From: Pantoea ananatis LMG 2665
Lineage (GTDB): Bacteria; Pseudomonadota; Gammaproteobacteria; Enterobacterales; Enterobacteriaceae
Assembly: GCF_000710035.2 (NCBI RefSeq)
Contig: NZ_JMJJ01000005.1
Coordinates: forward strand, 930,001 to 994,000
Direction: 5' to 3'
DNA length: 64,000 nt
Shown: positions 37,499 to 48,194 of the stretch, in pieces
Layout of the letters: every line of letters starts with the position of its first letter
Numbering within the stretch: position 1 is the stretch's first letter
Position numbers and translations under genes: made by a program
The notes under the pieces: model-generated
Database searches by the model: none
What the model saw: only the letters and a program-made list of their open reading frames with translations
What the model was told of the DNA's origin: nothing

Positions 37499-38539
37499 GT
37501 GACCGACAAGACCTCTCTCAGTTACAAAGACGCCGGTGTTGATATTGATGCTGGTAACGCTCTGGTTGACCGTATTAAAGGCGTAGTGAAAAAGACGCGT
37601 CGCCCGGAAGTCATGGGTGGACTAGGCGGCTTCGGTGCGCTTTGTGCGCTGCCGCAAAAATACCGTGAACCCGTGCTGGTCTCCGGCACCGACGGCGTAG
37701 GTACTAAACTGCGTCTGGCGATGGATCTTAAGCGCCACGATGCCATCGGCATTGATCTGGTCGCGATGTGTGTCAACGATCTGGTGGTACAAGGCGCTGA
37801 ACCGCTCTTCTTCCTGGATTACTACGCCACTGGCAAACTGGATGTGGATACCGCGTCGGCGGTCATCACCGGTATCGCCGAGGGTTGCCTGCAGTCAGGC
37901 TGTGCACTGGTGGGCGGCGAAACGGCCGAAATGCCGGGCATGTATCATGGCGAAGACTACGACGTGGCCGGCTTCTGCGTTGGCGTCGTTGAGAAATCAG
38001 AAATCATTGACGGCAGCAAAGTGCAGGACGGCGATGTCCTGATCGCATTAGGCTCCAGCGGCCCGCACTCCAATGGTTATTCTCTGGTGCGCAAAATTCT
38101 GGAAGTCAGTGGGACCGATCCGCAGGTTGAGCAGCTCGAAGGCAAACCGCTGGCCGATCATTTGCTGGAACCTACCCGCATTTATGTCAAAAACATTCTG
38201 AGCCTGATCGAACAGGTCGATGTGCACGCTATCGCGCATCTCACCGGCGGCGGCTTCTGGGAAAACATTCCACGCGTGCTGCCCGATAACACCCAGGCCG
38301 TGATTGACGAAAAAAGCTGGGAATGGCCGGCTGTGTTTAGCTGGATGCAGCAGGCCGGTAACGTCAGCCGTCACGAAATGTACCGTACGTTCAACTGTGG
38401 CGTGGGTATGCTGATTGCCCTGAGCCCTGCCGACGCGGATAAAGCCGTTGAACTAATGCGCGCCGCCGGTGAAAATGCCTGGAAAATCGGCGTGATTAAG
38501 GCATCAGAAGCGGAAGAGCGTGTGGTCATCACGTCATGA
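37499..38539 (+). CDS. purM: Phosphoribosylformylglycinamidine cyclo-ligase (AIR synthetase)
   Basis: PurM closes the imidazole ring to make AIR with ATP, step five of purine synthesis. It has 346 residues (E. coli 345). It begins at a GTG codon, as E. coli purM does ([20 protein letters not shown]). Motifs: [23 protein letters not shown], the [11 protein letters not shown] loop and [16 protein letters not shown]. Only the last residues differ. It overlaps purN by four bases (ATGA at 38536-38539), so translation is coupled. Confidence 0.97.
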   Translation: MTDKTSLSYKDAGVDIDAGNALVDRIKGVVKKTRRPEVMGGLGGFGALCALPQKYREPVLVSGTDGVGTKLRLAMDLKRHDAIGIDLVAMCVNDLVVQGAEPLFFLDYYATGKLDVDTASAVITGIAEGCLQSGCALVGGETAEMPGMYHGEDYDVAGFCVGVVEKSEIIDGSKVQDGDVLIALGSSGPHSNGYSLVRKILEVSGTDPQVEQLEGKPLADHLLEPTRIYVKNILSLIEQVDVHAIAHLTGGGFWENIPRVLPDNTQAVIDEKSWEWPAVFSWMQQAGNVSRHEMYRTFNCGVGMLIALSPADADKAVELMRAAGENAWKIGVIKASEAEERVVITS

Positions 38540-39174
38540 AAAAGCTGGTTGTGCTGATCTCCGGCAACGGAAGTAATCTTCAGTCCATCCTTGACGCCTG
38601 TGCAAACGGGCGTATTCACGGCAGCGTCGCTGCCGTGTTCAGTAATAAAGCCTCCGCCTATGGCTTAGTCCGCGCAGAGCGGGCAGGCATTCCGGCTATT
38701 GCCCTGGACGCCCGTGACTTTAGCGACCGTGAAAGTTTTGATCGCCAGCTTATGCGTGAGATCGACGCCTGTGCGCCGGATGTTGTGGTGCTGGCAGGAT
38801 ATATGCGCATTTTAAGCCCGGGTTTTGTGGCGCATTATCACGACCGACTGCTGAATATTCACCCGTCGCTTCTGCCCAAATATCCCGGACTGCATACTCA
38901 CCGCCAGGCCCTGGAAAATGGCGATGCGGAGCATGGCACGTCAGTGCATTTCGTAACGGATGAACTGGACGGTGGTCCGGTGATTCTGCAGGCCAAGGTG
39001 CCCGTTTTTGCCGAAGACAGCGAAGCGGACATTACCGAGCGCGTACAACATCAGGAACATGCCATCTATCCGCTGGTAATTAACTGGTTTGTTGAAGGCC
39101 GCCTGGCCATGCGTGAGGGAAAGGCCTGGCTGGATGGTAAGCCGTTACCGCTTCAGGGCTACGCCCACGAGTAA
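38536..39174 (+). CDS. purN: Phosphoribosylglycinamide formyltransferase 1 (GAR transformylase)
   Basis: PurN transfers a formyl group from 10-formyltetrahydrofolate to GAR. It has 212 residues, as in E. coli. Seen: [16 protein letters not shown] (phosphate loop), the catalytic [20 protein letters not shown] (Asn and His), and the catalytic Asp in [14 protein letters not shown]. It is second in the purMN operon under the upstream PurR box, with a strong terminator directly after. Confidence 0.96.
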   Translation: MKKLVVLISGNGSNLQSILDACANGRIHGSVAAVFSNKASAYGLVRAERAGIPAIALDARDFSDRESFDRQLMREIDACAPDVVVLAGYMRILSPGFVAHYHDRLLNIHPSLLPKYPGLHTHRQALENGDAEHGTSVHFVTDELDGGPVILQAKVPVFAEDSEADITERVQHQEHAIYPLVINWFVEGRLAMREGKAWLDGKPLPLQGYAHE

Positions 39175-39176
39175 CA

Positions 39177-39204
39177 GGCAGGGAGCCTGGCTCCCTGCCC
39201 TTTT
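39177..39204 (+). terminator. Intrinsic terminator of purMN
   Basis: GGCAGGGAGC (39177-39186) pairs with GCTCCCTGCC (39190-39199), followed by CTTTT. It starts three bases after the purN stop and abuts the pstB stop of the opposite strand. Confidence 0.85.
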
Positions 39205-39977
39205 CAGCCATAGCGCCCGGTGATGTAATCTTCCGTCCGGCGCACCTTCGGCGTCGTGAAAATCCTGTCTGTTGTGTCGAACTCCACCAGCGATCCCTGA
39301 TGCATAAAGGCCGTGTAATCCGACACACGTGAGGCCTGCTGCATGTTATGGGTGACCAGCACCAGCGTGAAGTGCTGTTTCAGGGTGCTCATCAGTTCTT
39401 CGATCACCAGCGTTGAAATCGGGTCCAGCGCCGACGTCGGCTCATCCAGTAACAGCACGTCCGGCTCAATCGCAATGGCGCGGGCGATAACCAGCCTCTG
39501 CTGCTGCCCCGTGGAGAGCGTCAGGGCATTCTGTGCCAGCTGATCTTTCACTTCTCCCCATAACGCCGCCGCACGGAGTGCGCGTTCACAGGCCTCATTC
39601 AGTACCCGCTTGTCGCGCACGCCCTGCAAGCGCAATCCGTACACCACGTTTTCGTAGACCGACTTCGGAAAAGGATTGGGCCGCTGGAAAACCATACCGA
39701 CCCGGCGACGCAGCGCAGAGACATCCTGGGCAGGCCGCATGATCGACTGCTGCTCCAGAAGAATCTCGCCGTCGATGCGGCAGTTATCGATCACGTCATT
39801 CATACGATTAAAGCAGCGCAGCAACGTTGATTTGCCGCAGCCGGACGGCCCAATCAGGGCGGTAATACGGTTTTTGGGTAGCTGCAGCGAGACATCCTGA
39901 AGCACCTGGCGCTCACCATACCAGAGCGAAAGGTGATCAACGGTTAGCGCAATATCAGTTTCGGGCATTGTAGTCAT
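39204..39977 (-). CDS. pstB: PstB-type phosphate ABC transporter ATPase
   Basis: This 257-residue ATPase has Walker A ([19 protein letters not shown], the latter part being PstB-typical), a Q-loop in [20 protein letters not shown], signature [15 protein letters not shown], Walker [13 protein letters not shown] and H-loop VTHNMQQA. The RPNPFPKS and THNMQQA patterns are specific to the PstB family. It is the last gene of a pstC-pstA-pstB set lying between purN and ppk. It is probably a second Pst system distinct from the canonical pstSCAB-phoU, which is not in this window. Confidence 0.9.
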   Translation of the reverse strand: MTTMPETDIALTVDHLSLWYGERQVLQDVSLQLPKNRITALIGPSGCGKSTLLRCFNRMNDVIDNCRIDGEILLEQQSIMRPAQDVSALRRRVGMVFQRPNPFPKSVYENVVYGLRLQGVRDKRVLNEACERALRAAALWGEVKDQLAQNALTLSTGQQQRLVIARAIAIEPDVLLLDEPTSALDPISTLVIEELMSTLKQHFTLVLVTHNMQQASRVSDYTAFMHQGSLVEFDTTDRIFTTPKVRRTEDYITGRYG

Positions 39978-39983
39978 CGTCAG

Positions 39984-41618
39984 TTATTGAGTCATCAGGC
40001 GATAGCGTTCACGCAGACGGTGACGCAGGCCCATGGCTAGCAGGTTCAGCAACAGAATAATGAGCACCAGCAGCAGCGCCGTGGCAAACACCAGCGGCCG
40101 GTCGGCTTCGGTATTGGGGCTTTGAAAGGCTAAATCATAAATCTGAAAGCCCAGATGCATAAATTTTCTGTCGAGGTGCAGATAGGGAAACACCGCATCA
40201 ACCGGCAATTCCGGTACCATTTTTACCACGCCGACCAGCATCAATGGCGCGGTTTCGCCCGCGGCGCGCGCTACCGCCAGAATCAGCCCGGTTAACATCG
40301 CCGGAACCGCCATCGGCAGCACCACGTTCCATAAGGTTTCGGCCTGCGTCGCCCCGAGCGCCAGCGATCCCTGTCTCAGGCTGTTCGGTATGCGGGATAA
40401 GCCCTCTTCCGTTGCCACGATCACCACCGGCAGGGTCAGCAGGGCCAACGTGAGCGATGCCCAGAGCAAGCCCGGCGTGCCGAAGGTGGGATTCGGCAGC
40501 GCGCTGCTGTAGAACAGCCGATCGACCGAACCGCCCACCAGCCAGACAAAGAAGCCCAGTCCGAACACACCATAGACAATGGATGGTACGCCCGCCAGGT
40601 TCACCACCGCGATGCGTACCAGTCGGGTCAAGGCATTGCGTCCGGCATATTCATGCAGCCAGACGGCTGCAATCACCCCCAACGGCATGACAACCACGGA
40701 CATCAGCAGCACCATCAGAACCGTGCCGAAGATGGCGGGGAAAACGCCAAAATCGCTTTCGCCCTCGGCAGGCGAATCACTGACGAAGCGCCACAGTTGG
40801 TGGAAAAAGTGCCCTGTTTTTTCTGTCAACGTCATGGCATTGGGTTGCCAGGCCGCCACGATCTGCGACAGCGGGATACTGTGCTCGATACCGTTAACGT
40901 CACGCAGAATTAAGGCGTCACGCTGACTTTCCTCTTGCAGATTGTTCAGCCTGTCATTGAGCTGAATAAGCCGACGCTCAAGTGCAGCCTGATTGGCGTC
41001 ATATTCTGACTGCGCCTGCAAATCAAACTGCTTTGCCTCACGCTGCTGTTCAGCCTGATCGTCTAGCTGATCCAGTTGCTGATTCAGCCGGGCCATATCA
41101 ACACGACGGATTTCGTTGGACTGTCGTACCAGGATCTGCACCTGTTCAAGGCGCTGCTGTAAAAGTGCATTGATGTTTTTGGCCGTCAGCGCTTCATTGT
41201 CTTCGCGCAGGCCCACAAGCCAGCCGTAAGCATTGCCGTGACTGCGGCGCTGTAACACCATGATGGCCTCAGGCTGGCTGACTGCCGGTGTATTCTTGCT
41301 GAGCGCAATACGAAAATCCGGTGCGGCCCAGTCACGGTTGCCGGTTTTAATCAAATAGCGATGCAGCGTCGCGTGCGGGTCATCTGCATTGCCAGCCGGG
41401 GCCGGATACTGTGACTGCCGCTCAAGGGTTTCACCCAGCAGCCGGGTGTGACTGCCGTCAGGCTGCGTAAAGGTATAGAGCTCAACCTTATGAGGCCAAA
41501 AGGTACGCAGCCCCTGCCATCCCAGCAATCCTATCAATAAGGTAAACGCCAACAGGCACACCGTCACGGCCCCGGCCGTTAACCAGCGCCAGCGGTCGTT
41601 TTGTCGCATCACCGTCAT
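39984..41618 (-). CDS. pstA: PstA-like phosphate permease with large coiled-coil insertion
   Basis: This 544-residue permease is much longer than classical PstA (about 296). After the first helix (TAGAVTVCLLAFTLLIGLLGW) comes about 270 residues predicted periplasmic. That stretch includes a long Gln/Glu-rich coiled coil (about residues 165-245, e.g. RLNQQLDQLDDQAEQQREAKQ). The second half is normal PstA: FPAIFGTVLMVLLMSVVVMPLGVIAAVWLHEYA, PSIVYGVFGLGFF, the EAA loop LRQGSLALGATQAETLWNVVLP and GETAPLMLVGV. It overlaps pstC by four bases (41615-41618). Confidence 0.87.
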   Translation of the reverse strand: MTVMRQNDRWRWLTAGAVTVCLLAFTLLIGLLGWQGLRTFWPHKVELYTFTQPDGSHTRLLGETLERQSQYPAPAGNADDPHATLHRYLIKTGNRDWAAPDFRIALSKNTPAVSQPEAIMVLQRRSHGNAYGWLVGLREDNEALTAKNINALLQQRLEQVQILVRQSNEIRRVDMARLNQQLDQLDDQAEQQREAKQFDLQAQSEYDANQAALERRLIQLNDRLNNLQEESQRDALILRDVNGIEHSIPLSQIVAAWQPNAMTLTEKTGHFFHQLWRFVSDSPAEGESDFGVFPAIFGTVLMVLLMSVVVMPLGVIAAVWLHEYAGRNALTRLVRIAVVNLAGVPSIVYGVFGLGFFVWLVGGSVDRLFYSSALPNPTFGTPGLLWASLTLALLTLPVVIVATEEGLSRIPNSLRQGSLALGATQAETLWNVVLPMAVPAMLTGLILAVARAAGETAPLMLVGVVKMVPELPVDAVFPYLHLDRKFMHLGFQIYDLAFQSPNTEADRPLVFATALLLVLIILLLNLLAMGLRHRLRERYRLMTQ

Positions 41619-43711
41619 GCCTGCTCCTTGTACTGACTAAAGCGATGACGCAGGCGCTGCCGGATGAGTTCTGCCAGGGTATTAATCATTAACGTAAATA
41701 TCAGCAATAAAAACGCACTCAGGAACAAAATTCGGTAATGGGCGCTGCCCACGGCCGCTTCAGGCATCTCGATCGCGATGTTGGCGGAAAGCGTACGCAG
41801 GCCGCTGAACAAGCCGCCTTCACTTTGCGGCGTATTACCCGTCGCCATTAATAAAATCATGGTTTCGCCGACCGCCCTGCCAAAGCCAATCATCAAGGCG
41901 GCAAAAATCCCCGCCGACGCGCCCGGCAGCACAACTCGCGTCAGGGTTTGCCAGGGCGTGGCACCCAGCGCCAGCGATCCTTGTCCCAGCGAAGCGGGCA
42001 CGCTAAACAGGGCATCCTCAGCCAGGGTAAAAATTAACGGTACCAGCGCAAACCCCATCGCCAGCGCCGCCACCAACAGGTTACGTTGCGCGTAATGCGG
42101 TAGCCAGTCGCCGGCATCGGGTACGATCAGGGTCGGCAACCCTAACGTCAGCAGAGTGACACTCAGCAGCACAGGCAGAAGCAACAACACCTCTCGTCCT
42201 GGCTGGCGCCAGCGCTCAGGCAGGCGACGGCTCACTACGCCACAGCCGAGCAGGCTGCCGGCAAGCGTCACGGGCAGCAGCAGCACGCCCACTAACGCCT
42301 GGCCTACGTGCGGCGCTAACCATAATCCGGCGATCAGTCCGATCACCACGCTGGGCAGCGCCCCCATCATCTCAATGGCGGGCTTAACCCAACGACGCAG
42401 GCCCGGTGCCATAAACCACGCGGTATACATCGCGGCGGCCAGCGCCAGCGGCGTGGCAAACAGCAGAGCCATACTGGCCGCTTTAAGCGTGCCCACGACC
42501 ATTGGGATCAGGCTGAATTTCGCCTGGTAGCTGTCTCCGGCATTGGTGGATTGCCAGACCCAGTCGGCCTTGGGATAGTTTTCATACCAGATTTTTTGCC
42601 AGAAATTACGCCAGGTCACATCCGGCCAGGGATTCGTCAGCTTCAGCGTTTCCCAGCCTGACTGCCGCTCCAGCAGCAGGCTGTCACCACGGGGGGAGAA
42701 TTGGGCCTGAAGAATACCAGCGGCCAGCTGCCGTTGCAGGATAGGCCCGTTCTGTTTGCTGGCAAACACCTTCAGCATGCCGGTCTGATCAACCGTGGCA
42801 AACACCCGTCGCTGTGGCTCACCGATCATCGTGGCCTGTCCGGCGCTGTGCTCAAAGGTCCGGATGCGGTGTAAGCGCAGGCCGTGTTGACCCGCTATGG
42901 AGAACCACTGAGAAATGCCGCTGTCATCCTGGATCAGCAGGCTTTGCCCGCCAGCCAGTAACAGCAACTGCCGGGGCGGCTGAGCCAGCGTCTGCGTTTC
43001 GCGCAGCCAGGCTCGCCCGTCATCAATTTGCCAGACCTGCAGCAGGTTACCTTCGGTGGTATACAGCAGGTCGCCTTTGGGCGACAGTAACAGATGCTGA
43101 GGTTGCTGGGCCGGCAGCGTAATCAGCGACGCCTGCTGGTTGGTGCCCAGCGTCAGTAGGTTTACTCCGGACTCACCAGAGGCGGCGATGCGCCACTGGT
43201 CAGGGGTAATCGTGGCCAGCGCCATCTTTTTTATTCCACCCTGTGGCAGGCGAAACACCTTATCGCCCAATGGGAAATGCCATTCGCCTTCGCCCTGGCT
43301 TATCACCGGTTGCAGCAGGGTTAAACTGCCCTGGGCATTAAGCAGCAACGTCTTGTCGTCTGCGCTGGTTACGATCTGCTCCGGCACGGGCGAAAGCCCT
43401 AATGCCGGGGCTGCCGGTTGTCCGTTTAGCGGAATAAAGCGCGCCTTTCCATCGCGGCTGATGCGCCAGCCTACGTCGCCCAGATTGCCTATCGCCAGAG
43501 CCGGTGCCGAATCCCACAGACGTTGGCTGCTGACGCTTTGCACGCCCGGCGCGCTGAATAACGGCAGGACCACCCAAAGCAACCAAAAGAACAACAGCAT
43601 CATCAGTAGCAGAATGGCCGCTCCGCAACACGTGACGAGGCGCCGCGTGAAACGGTCAATAGCACGACGTCGGCGATCGCTAAACTGCACAGGAATATGG
43701 TTTACGCTCAT
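41615..43711 (-). CDS. pstC: PstC-like phosphate permease with large periplasmic beta domain
   Basis: This 698-residue permease is more than twice the size of classical PstC (about 319). After a basic cytoplasmic N-terminus and first helix (AAILLLMMLLFFWLLWVVLPLF) there are roughly 330 residues rich in beta strands, resembling WD40/beta-propeller repeats (LLLSPKGDLLYTTEGNLLQVWQID, AQFSPRGDSLLLER). The canonical core follows: GTLKAASMALLFATPLALAAAMYTAWF, GALPSVVIGLIAGLWLAP, the EAA loop LGQGSLALGATPWQTLTRVVLP, and GFGRAVGETMILLMATGN. The start is at MSVNHIPVQFSD; an upstream open frame is probably not translated. Divergent from ppk. Confidence 0.87.
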   Translation of the reverse strand: MSVNHIPVQFSDRRRRAIDRFTRRLVTCCGAAILLLMMLLFFWLLWVVLPLFSAPGVQSVSSQRLWDSAPALAIGNLGDVGWRISRDGKARFIPLNGQPAAPALGLSPVPEQIVTSADDKTLLLNAQGSLTLLQPVISQGEGEWHFPLGDKVFRLPQGGIKKMALATITPDQWRIAASGESGVNLLTLGTNQQASLITLPAQQPQHLLLSPKGDLLYTTEGNLLQVWQIDDGRAWLRETQTLAQPPRQLLLLAGGQSLLIQDDSGISQWFSIAGQHGLRLHRIRTFEHSAGQATMIGEPQRRVFATVDQTGMLKVFASKQNGPILQRQLAAGILQAQFSPRGDSLLLERQSGWETLKLTNPWPDVTWRNFWQKIWYENYPKADWVWQSTNAGDSYQAKFSLIPMVVGTLKAASMALLFATPLALAAAMYTAWFMAPGLRRWVKPAIEMMGALPSVVIGLIAGLWLAPHVGQALVGVLLLPVTLAGSLLGCGVVSRRLPERWRQPGREVLLLLPVLLSVTLLTLGLPTLIVPDAGDWLPHYAQRNLLVAALAMGFALVPLIFTLAEDALFSVPASLGQGSLALGATPWQTLTRVVLPGASAGIFAALMIGFGRAVGETMILLMATGNTPQSEGGLFSGLRTLSANIAIEMPEAAVGSAHYRILFLSAFLLLIFTLMINTLAELIRQRLRHRFSQYKEQA

Positions 43712-43865
43712 GCGGCCCTGGTTATGCGGCGGAAATGAGTCGCTATGTTGCCCGTAGCTGGTTGATAAGACAACTTTTGCTGTTGGACAACCCTGCCATA
43801 CTCTCGCCATAATGCTATTGGATACTGTATCGTCGTCAGTCCTGCAACCGTCATACGGAGTGAGA

Positions 43866-45926
43866 ATGGGTCAGGTAAAGCTTTATATCGAAAAAGAAAT
43901 GAGCTGGTTGTGCTTCAACGAACGTGTTTTGCAGGAAGCGGCAGATAAAGGTAATCCGCTGATTGAACGTATGCGTTTTTTAGGTATTTACTCGAACAAC
44001 CTCGACGAATTTTACAAGGTACGTTTTGCCGATCTGAAACGCCGTATCCTGATTGGCGAAGAGCAAGGCTCCGCCAGCACGCCACGCCATTTGTTAAAAA
44101 AGATCCAACAGCGCGTCCTGAAGTCAGATCAGGAATTTGACGCCCTGTATAACGACCTGCTGCTGGAGATGGCGCGTAATCAAATATTCCTGATAAACGA
44201 ACGTCAGCTGTCACCTAACCAGCAAAGCTGGCTGCGCCACTACTTTAAGCATGAGCTGCGTCAGCACATCACGCCGATTTTGATTACTCATGAAACCGAT
44301 TTAACCGAGTTTCTGAAAGACGATTACACCTACCTGGCGGTTGAAATTATTCGCGGTCAGGATATTCAGTACGCCCTGCTGGAAATTCCATCGGATAAAG
44401 TGCCACGCTTCATCAATCTGCCAGCCGAACCTCCCCGTCGCCGTAAACCTATGATCCTGCTTGATAACATCCTGCGGTATTGTCTGGATGATATTTTTAA
44501 AGGTTTCTATGACTACGACACGCTCAACGCCTATTCGATGAAAATGACGCGTGATGCGGAGTACGACCTGGTGACAGAAATGGAATCCAGCCTGCTGGAA
44601 CTGATGTCATCCAGCCTGAAACAGCGTCTGACCGCTGAACCAGTGCGTTTTGTTTATCAGCGCGACATGCCGGATTCGATGGTGGCGCTGCTGTGCGACA
44701 AGCTGTCGATTTCAAATTACGACTCCGTGTTGGCGGGGGGGCGCTACCACAACTTTAAAGATTTTATCGGCTTCCCTAACGTCGGGAAGAACAACCTGAT
44801 TAACCGGCCGATGCCGCAAATCCGCCATATTGGCTTTGACGGTTTCCGCAACGGTTTCGATGCCATTCGTAATCGCGACGTGCTGCTTTACTATCCGTAC
44901 CACACCTTCGAGCATGTTCTTGAACTGTTACGTCAGGCGTCATTCGACCCGAGCGTGCTGGCGATCAAAATCAATATTTACCGCGTTGCCAAGCATTCGC
45001 GCATTATGGATGCGATGATTCATGCCGCCTATAACGGGAAAAAGGTGACCGTTGTAGTCGAGCTGCAGGCCCGTTTCGACGAAGAAGCCAATATTTACTG
45101 GGCAAAACGCCTGACGGAAGCCGGTGTACACGTTATTTTCTCCGCGCCCGGGCTGAAGATTCACGCCAAGCTGTTTTTGATTTCCCGCCGGGAAGGCGAG
45201 GAGATCGTGCGCTACGCCCACATTGGTACGGGTAACTTCAATGAAAAAACGGCACGCCTTTACACGGACTATTCCCTGTTAACTGCCGATGCGCGTATCA
45301 CCAATGAAGTGCGTCGGGTCTTCAACTTTATTGAAAATCCCTATCGCCCGGTGACCTTTGACCATTTAATGGTTTCTCCGCAAAACTCGCGTCGCATGTT
45401 GTATGATTTGATCGATAACGAAATCGCCAACGCGCAGCAAAAACGCCCTAGTGGGATTACGCTGAAAATTAACAACCTGGTGGACAAAGGGCTGGTAGAC
45501 AGGCTTTATACCGCATCCAGCGTTGGCGTAAATGTTAATTTACTGGTGCGCGGAATGTGCTCATTGATTCCAGACTTGCCCGGGATCAGTGAAAACATTC
45601 GTGTGATCAGTATTGTTGACCGCTTCCTGGAACACGACCGCGTATACATTTTTGAAAACGGTGGTGATAAGAAAGTGTTTCTTTCGTCCGCGGACTGGAT
45701 GACGCGTAACATTGATTATCGCATCGAAGTGGCCGTGGCGATCCTTGATCCACAGATAAAGCAGCGCATCCTGGACATTATTGCTATTCAGCTTAGCGAC
45801 ACCGTTAAAGCACGTGTTGTGGATAAAGAGCTGACTAACCAGTACGTTCAGCGCGGTAATCGTCGTAAAGTACGGTCGCAGATGGCCATTTACGATTACA
45901 TTAAGAAGCTGGAACAACCTGAATAA
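43866..45926 (+). CDS. ppk: Polyphosphate kinase 1
   Basis: Ppk1 makes inorganic polyphosphate from the gamma phosphate of ATP and is peripheral on the inner membrane. It has 686 residues (E. coli 688) starting [25 protein letters not shown], with GGAG upstream; the frame is open from 43812. The two phospholipase D-like catalytic halves are visible, the autophosphorylated His in [14 protein letters not shown] and the second in [39 protein letters not shown] and [27 protein letters not shown] are near-invariant. ppx follows after five bases. Confidence 0.96.
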   Translation: MGQVKLYIEKEMSWLCFNERVLQEAADKGNPLIERMRFLGIYSNNLDEFYKVRFADLKRRILIGEEQGSASTPRHLLKKIQQRVLKSDQEFDALYNDLLLEMARNQIFLINERQLSPNQQSWLRHYFKHELRQHITPILITHETDLTEFLKDDYTYLAVEIIRGQDIQYALLEIPSDKVPRFINLPAEPPRRRKPMILLDNILRYCLDDIFKGFYDYDTLNAYSMKMTRDAEYDLVTEMESSLLELMSSSLKQRLTAEPVRFVYQRDMPDSMVALLCDKLSISNYDSVLAGGRYHNFKDFIGFPNVGKNNLINRPMPQIRHIGFDGFRNGFDAIRNRDVLLYYPYHTFEHVLELLRQASFDPSVLAIKINIYRVAKHSRIMDAMIHAAYNGKKVTVVVELQARFDEEANIYWAKRLTEAGVHVIFSAPGLKIHAKLFLISRREGEEIVRYAHIGTGNFNEKTARLYTDYSLLTADARITNEVRRVFNFIENPYRPVTFDHLMVSPQNSRRMLYDLIDNEIANAQQKRPSGITLKINNLVDKGLVDRLYTASSVGVNVNLLVRGMCSLIPDLPGISENIRVISIVDRFLEHDRVYIFENGGDKKVFLSSADWMTRNIDYRIEVAVAILDPQIKQRILDIIAIQLSDTVKARVVDKELTNQYVQRGNRRKVRSQMAIYDYIKKLEQPE

Positions 45927-45931
45927 CGCCT

Positions 45932-47455
45932 ATGCCTATCTCCCAAAAAAGTACGCCGAAACCTCAAGAGTTTGCGGCAATTGACCTTGGCTCCAACAGT
46001 TTCCACATGGTAATTGCCCGCGTGGTGGATGGCGCTTTGCAGGTTCTGGGGCGTCTGAAGCAACGGGTACATCTGGCCGATGGGCTGGATGCCAAAAATT
46101 ACCTGAGCGAAGAGGCGATGGAACGCGGGCTGAACTGCCTGGCGCTGTTTGCTGAACGTCTGCAGGGCTTTAACGCCAGCAACGTGACGATCGTGGGCAC
46201 ACATACGTTACGGCAGGCGGTGAATGCCGAAACCTTTTTGCAGCGCGCGGCTGACGTTATTCCTTACCCGATTGAGGTGATTTCCGGTCACGAAGAAGCG
46301 CGCCTGATTTTTATGGGCGTTGAACATACGCAGCCGGAAAAAGGCCGCAAGCTGGTCATCGACATCGGTGGCGGTTCAACGGAATTAGTGATCGGTGAAG
46401 ATTTTGAGCCGCAGCTGGTAGAAAGCCGTCGCATGGGCTGCGTGAGTTTTGCCCAGCTTTATTTTCCCGGCGGTGAAATCAGCGTTGAGAACTTTCGTCG
46501 CGCCCGCCTGGCCGCCACGCAGAAGCTGGAAACGCTGGCCTGGCAGTACCGTCTGCACGGCTGGCAATATGCGCTGGGCGCGTCTGGCACCATCAAAGCC
46601 GCCTGTGAGGTGCTGCTGGCGATGGGTGAGAAAGAGAAGCTGATTACCCCTGAGCGCCTGACGAAACTGTATGACGAAGTCATTAAGCACAAGTCCTTTG
46701 CTGCGCTGAGCCTGCCGGGCCTGTCTGAGGAGCGTAAAAGCGTGTTCGTTCCGGGCCTGGCCATTCTCTGCGGCGTCTTTGACGCGCTGGCTATCCGTGA
46801 ACTGACGCTGAGTGATGGCGCACTTCGTGAAGGTGTGCTGTACGAAATGGAAGGCCGTTTCCGCCATCGGGATATTCGCAGCCGTACGGCTCAGAGCCTG
46901 GCGAATCACTACGCCATCGACAGCGATCAGGCTCGACGCGTACTGGAGACGACGGAACAGCTCTATCTGCAGTGGCGCGATCAAAATCCCAAACTGGCGA
47001 ATCCGCAGTTGGCTGCGCTACTGAAATGGGCAGCCATGTTGCATGAGGTGGGGCTGACCATCAATCACAGTGGTTTACAGCGCCATTCAGCCTATATCCT
47101 GCAGAACACCAATCTGCCAGGCTTTAATCAGGATCAGCAAATGCTACTGGCGGCGCTGGTCAGATTTCACCGTAAAGCGGTGAAGGTAGATGAACTGCCG
47201 CGCGTGACGCTGTTTAAGAAGAAGCAGTTTTTGCCCCTTATCTTTCTGCTTCGTCTGGGGACCTTGCTGAATAACCAGCGCCAGGCCACGACTCGTCCGG
47301 ACGCGTTAAAACTCACCTGCGATGACGGCCACTGGACGCTCACTTTTCCGGCAGGCTATTTCAGTCAGAATAACCTGGTGCAACTCGACCTTGAGCGTGA
47401 GCAAACCTACTGGGATGAAGTAACCGGCTGGAAACTGATTCTCGCAGAAGCCTGA
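45932..47455 (+). CDS. ppx: Exopolyphosphatase
   Basis: Ppx releases phosphate from polyphosphate ends and also acts on pppGpp. It has 507 residues (E. coli 513). The ASKHA phosphate loops are visible: [17 protein letters not shown] (phosphate 1) and [15 protein letters not shown] (phosphate 2). The catalytic Glu is in [14 protein letters not shown]. An HD-like C-terminal part has [24 protein letters not shown]. It is in the ppk-ppx operon, paired with the phosphate importer set on the other side of ppk. A small stem (47459-47466 with 47472-47479) follows the stop, without T tract. Confidence 0.95.
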   Translation: MPISQKSTPKPQEFAAIDLGSNSFHMVIARVVDGALQVLGRLKQRVHLADGLDAKNYLSEEAMERGLNCLALFAERLQGFNASNVTIVGTHTLRQAVNAETFLQRAADVIPYPIEVISGHEEARLIFMGVEHTQPEKGRKLVIDIGGGSTELVIGEDFEPQLVESRRMGCVSFAQLYFPGGEISVENFRRARLAATQKLETLAWQYRLHGWQYALGASGTIKAACEVLLAMGEKEKLITPERLTKLYDEVIKHKSFAALSLPGLSEERKSVFVPGLAILCGVFDALAIRELTLSDGALREGVLYEMEGRFRHRDIRSRTAQSLANHYAIDSDQARRVLETTEQLYLQWRDQNPKLANPQLAALLKWAAMLHEVGLTINHSGLQRHSAYILQNTNLPGFNQDQQMLLAALVRFHRKAVKVDELPRVTLFKKKQFLPLIFLLRLGTLLNNQRQATTRPDALKLTCDDGHWTLTFPAGYFSQNNLVQLDLEREQTYWDEVTGWKLILAEA

Positions 47456-47496
47456 TCGTGCGGGCACTGACTGCCCGCATCACCGAACCGATGACG

Positions 47497-48096
47497 ATGA
47501 CATTACGAACTGAACATTATTTTGCCGATACCTACGGCTTAACGCCCACCCATTCTGAAGTGGTTGACGCCTTGCCTAAGCTGACGCCCGGCAAAGCGCT
47601 TGACCTGGGATGCGGAAGCGGGCGCAACACGCTGTTTCTGAATCAACATGGATTCGAAGTGACTGCCTGGGACCATAATCCGGCAAGCCTGGCACGCCTG
47701 AATCAGATTATTACCGCTGAAGGGCTGACCGGCATTCATACGGCGCAGCAGGATTTAAACCAGGTGCGTTTCAACGGGGCGTACCAGCTGGCGATCTCTA
47801 CGGTGGTGATGATGTTTTTACAGCCGGAAACTATCCCCCAGCTGATTGCCGATATGCAGGCCTGCACCGTGAAAAATGGCTTCAACCTGATTGTTGCCGC
47901 CATGAATACCGAGGATGCCCCCTGTCCGTCGGACTTCCCTTTTGCCTTTAAATCCGGCGAGTTAAGTCATTATTATCGCAACTGGCACATTGTGAAGTAC
48001 AACGAAAACTGGGGTCAGTTACACCGCAAAGATGAAAATGGCAACCGGATAAACTGCCGGTTTGCGACGCTCCTGGCGCAGAAAGCCAGTTATTAA
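47497..48096 (+). CDS. tehB: TehB-like SAM-dependent methyltransferase
   Basis: This 199-residue class I methyltransferase matches E. coli TehB (197) along its length. The shared N-terminus is TEHYFADTYGLTPTHSEV, the SAM motif ALDLGCGSGRNTLFLNQHG, then STVVMMFLQPETIPQLIADMQACT, FPFAFKSGELSHYY and the end LHRKDENGNRINCRFATLLAQK. TehB with SAM detoxifies tellurite by methylation. No tehA is adjacent. The start at 47497 gives the best fit; an ATG two codons earlier is possible, and both lack a clear ribosome site. It occupies the place of yfgF in E. coli. Confidence 0.85.
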   Translation: MTLRTEHYFADTYGLTPTHSEVVDALPKLTPGKALDLGCGSGRNTLFLNQHGFEVTAWDHNPASLARLNQIITAEGLTGIHTAQQDLNQVRFNGAYQLAISTVVMMFLQPETIPQLIADMQACTVKNGFNLIVAAMNTEDAPCPSDFPFAFKSGELSHYYRNWHIVKYNENWGQLHRKDENGNRINCRFATLLAQKASY

Positions 48097-48132
48097 CATT
48101 GTTGTATTTTTTTTAAACAGCGGTTGATTTCA

Positions 48133-48178
48133 GCGGGCGACTGTGACTAAATATTGCTGTCGCCCGCCTTGGGTTTTT
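48133..48178 (+). terminator. Terminator-like hairpin between tehB and yfgG
   Basis: GCGGGCGAC (48133-48141) and GTCGCCCGC (48159-48167) form a 9-bp stem with a 17-base loop. CTTGGGTTTTT follows. The yfgG start is only 17 bases further, so the hairpin may also act as a leader element for yfgG. Confidence 0.45.
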
Positions 48179-48194
48179 ACAGGAATTACACTGC

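Noticed and set aside
43712..43865. Possible Pho box between pstC and ppk
   Set aside because: CGTCAG and CGTCAT occur 15 bases apart at 43834 and 43849, but Pho box repeats should be 11 bases apart with CTGTCAT-like sequence. No convincing site was found on either strand, so PhoB control is not claimed.
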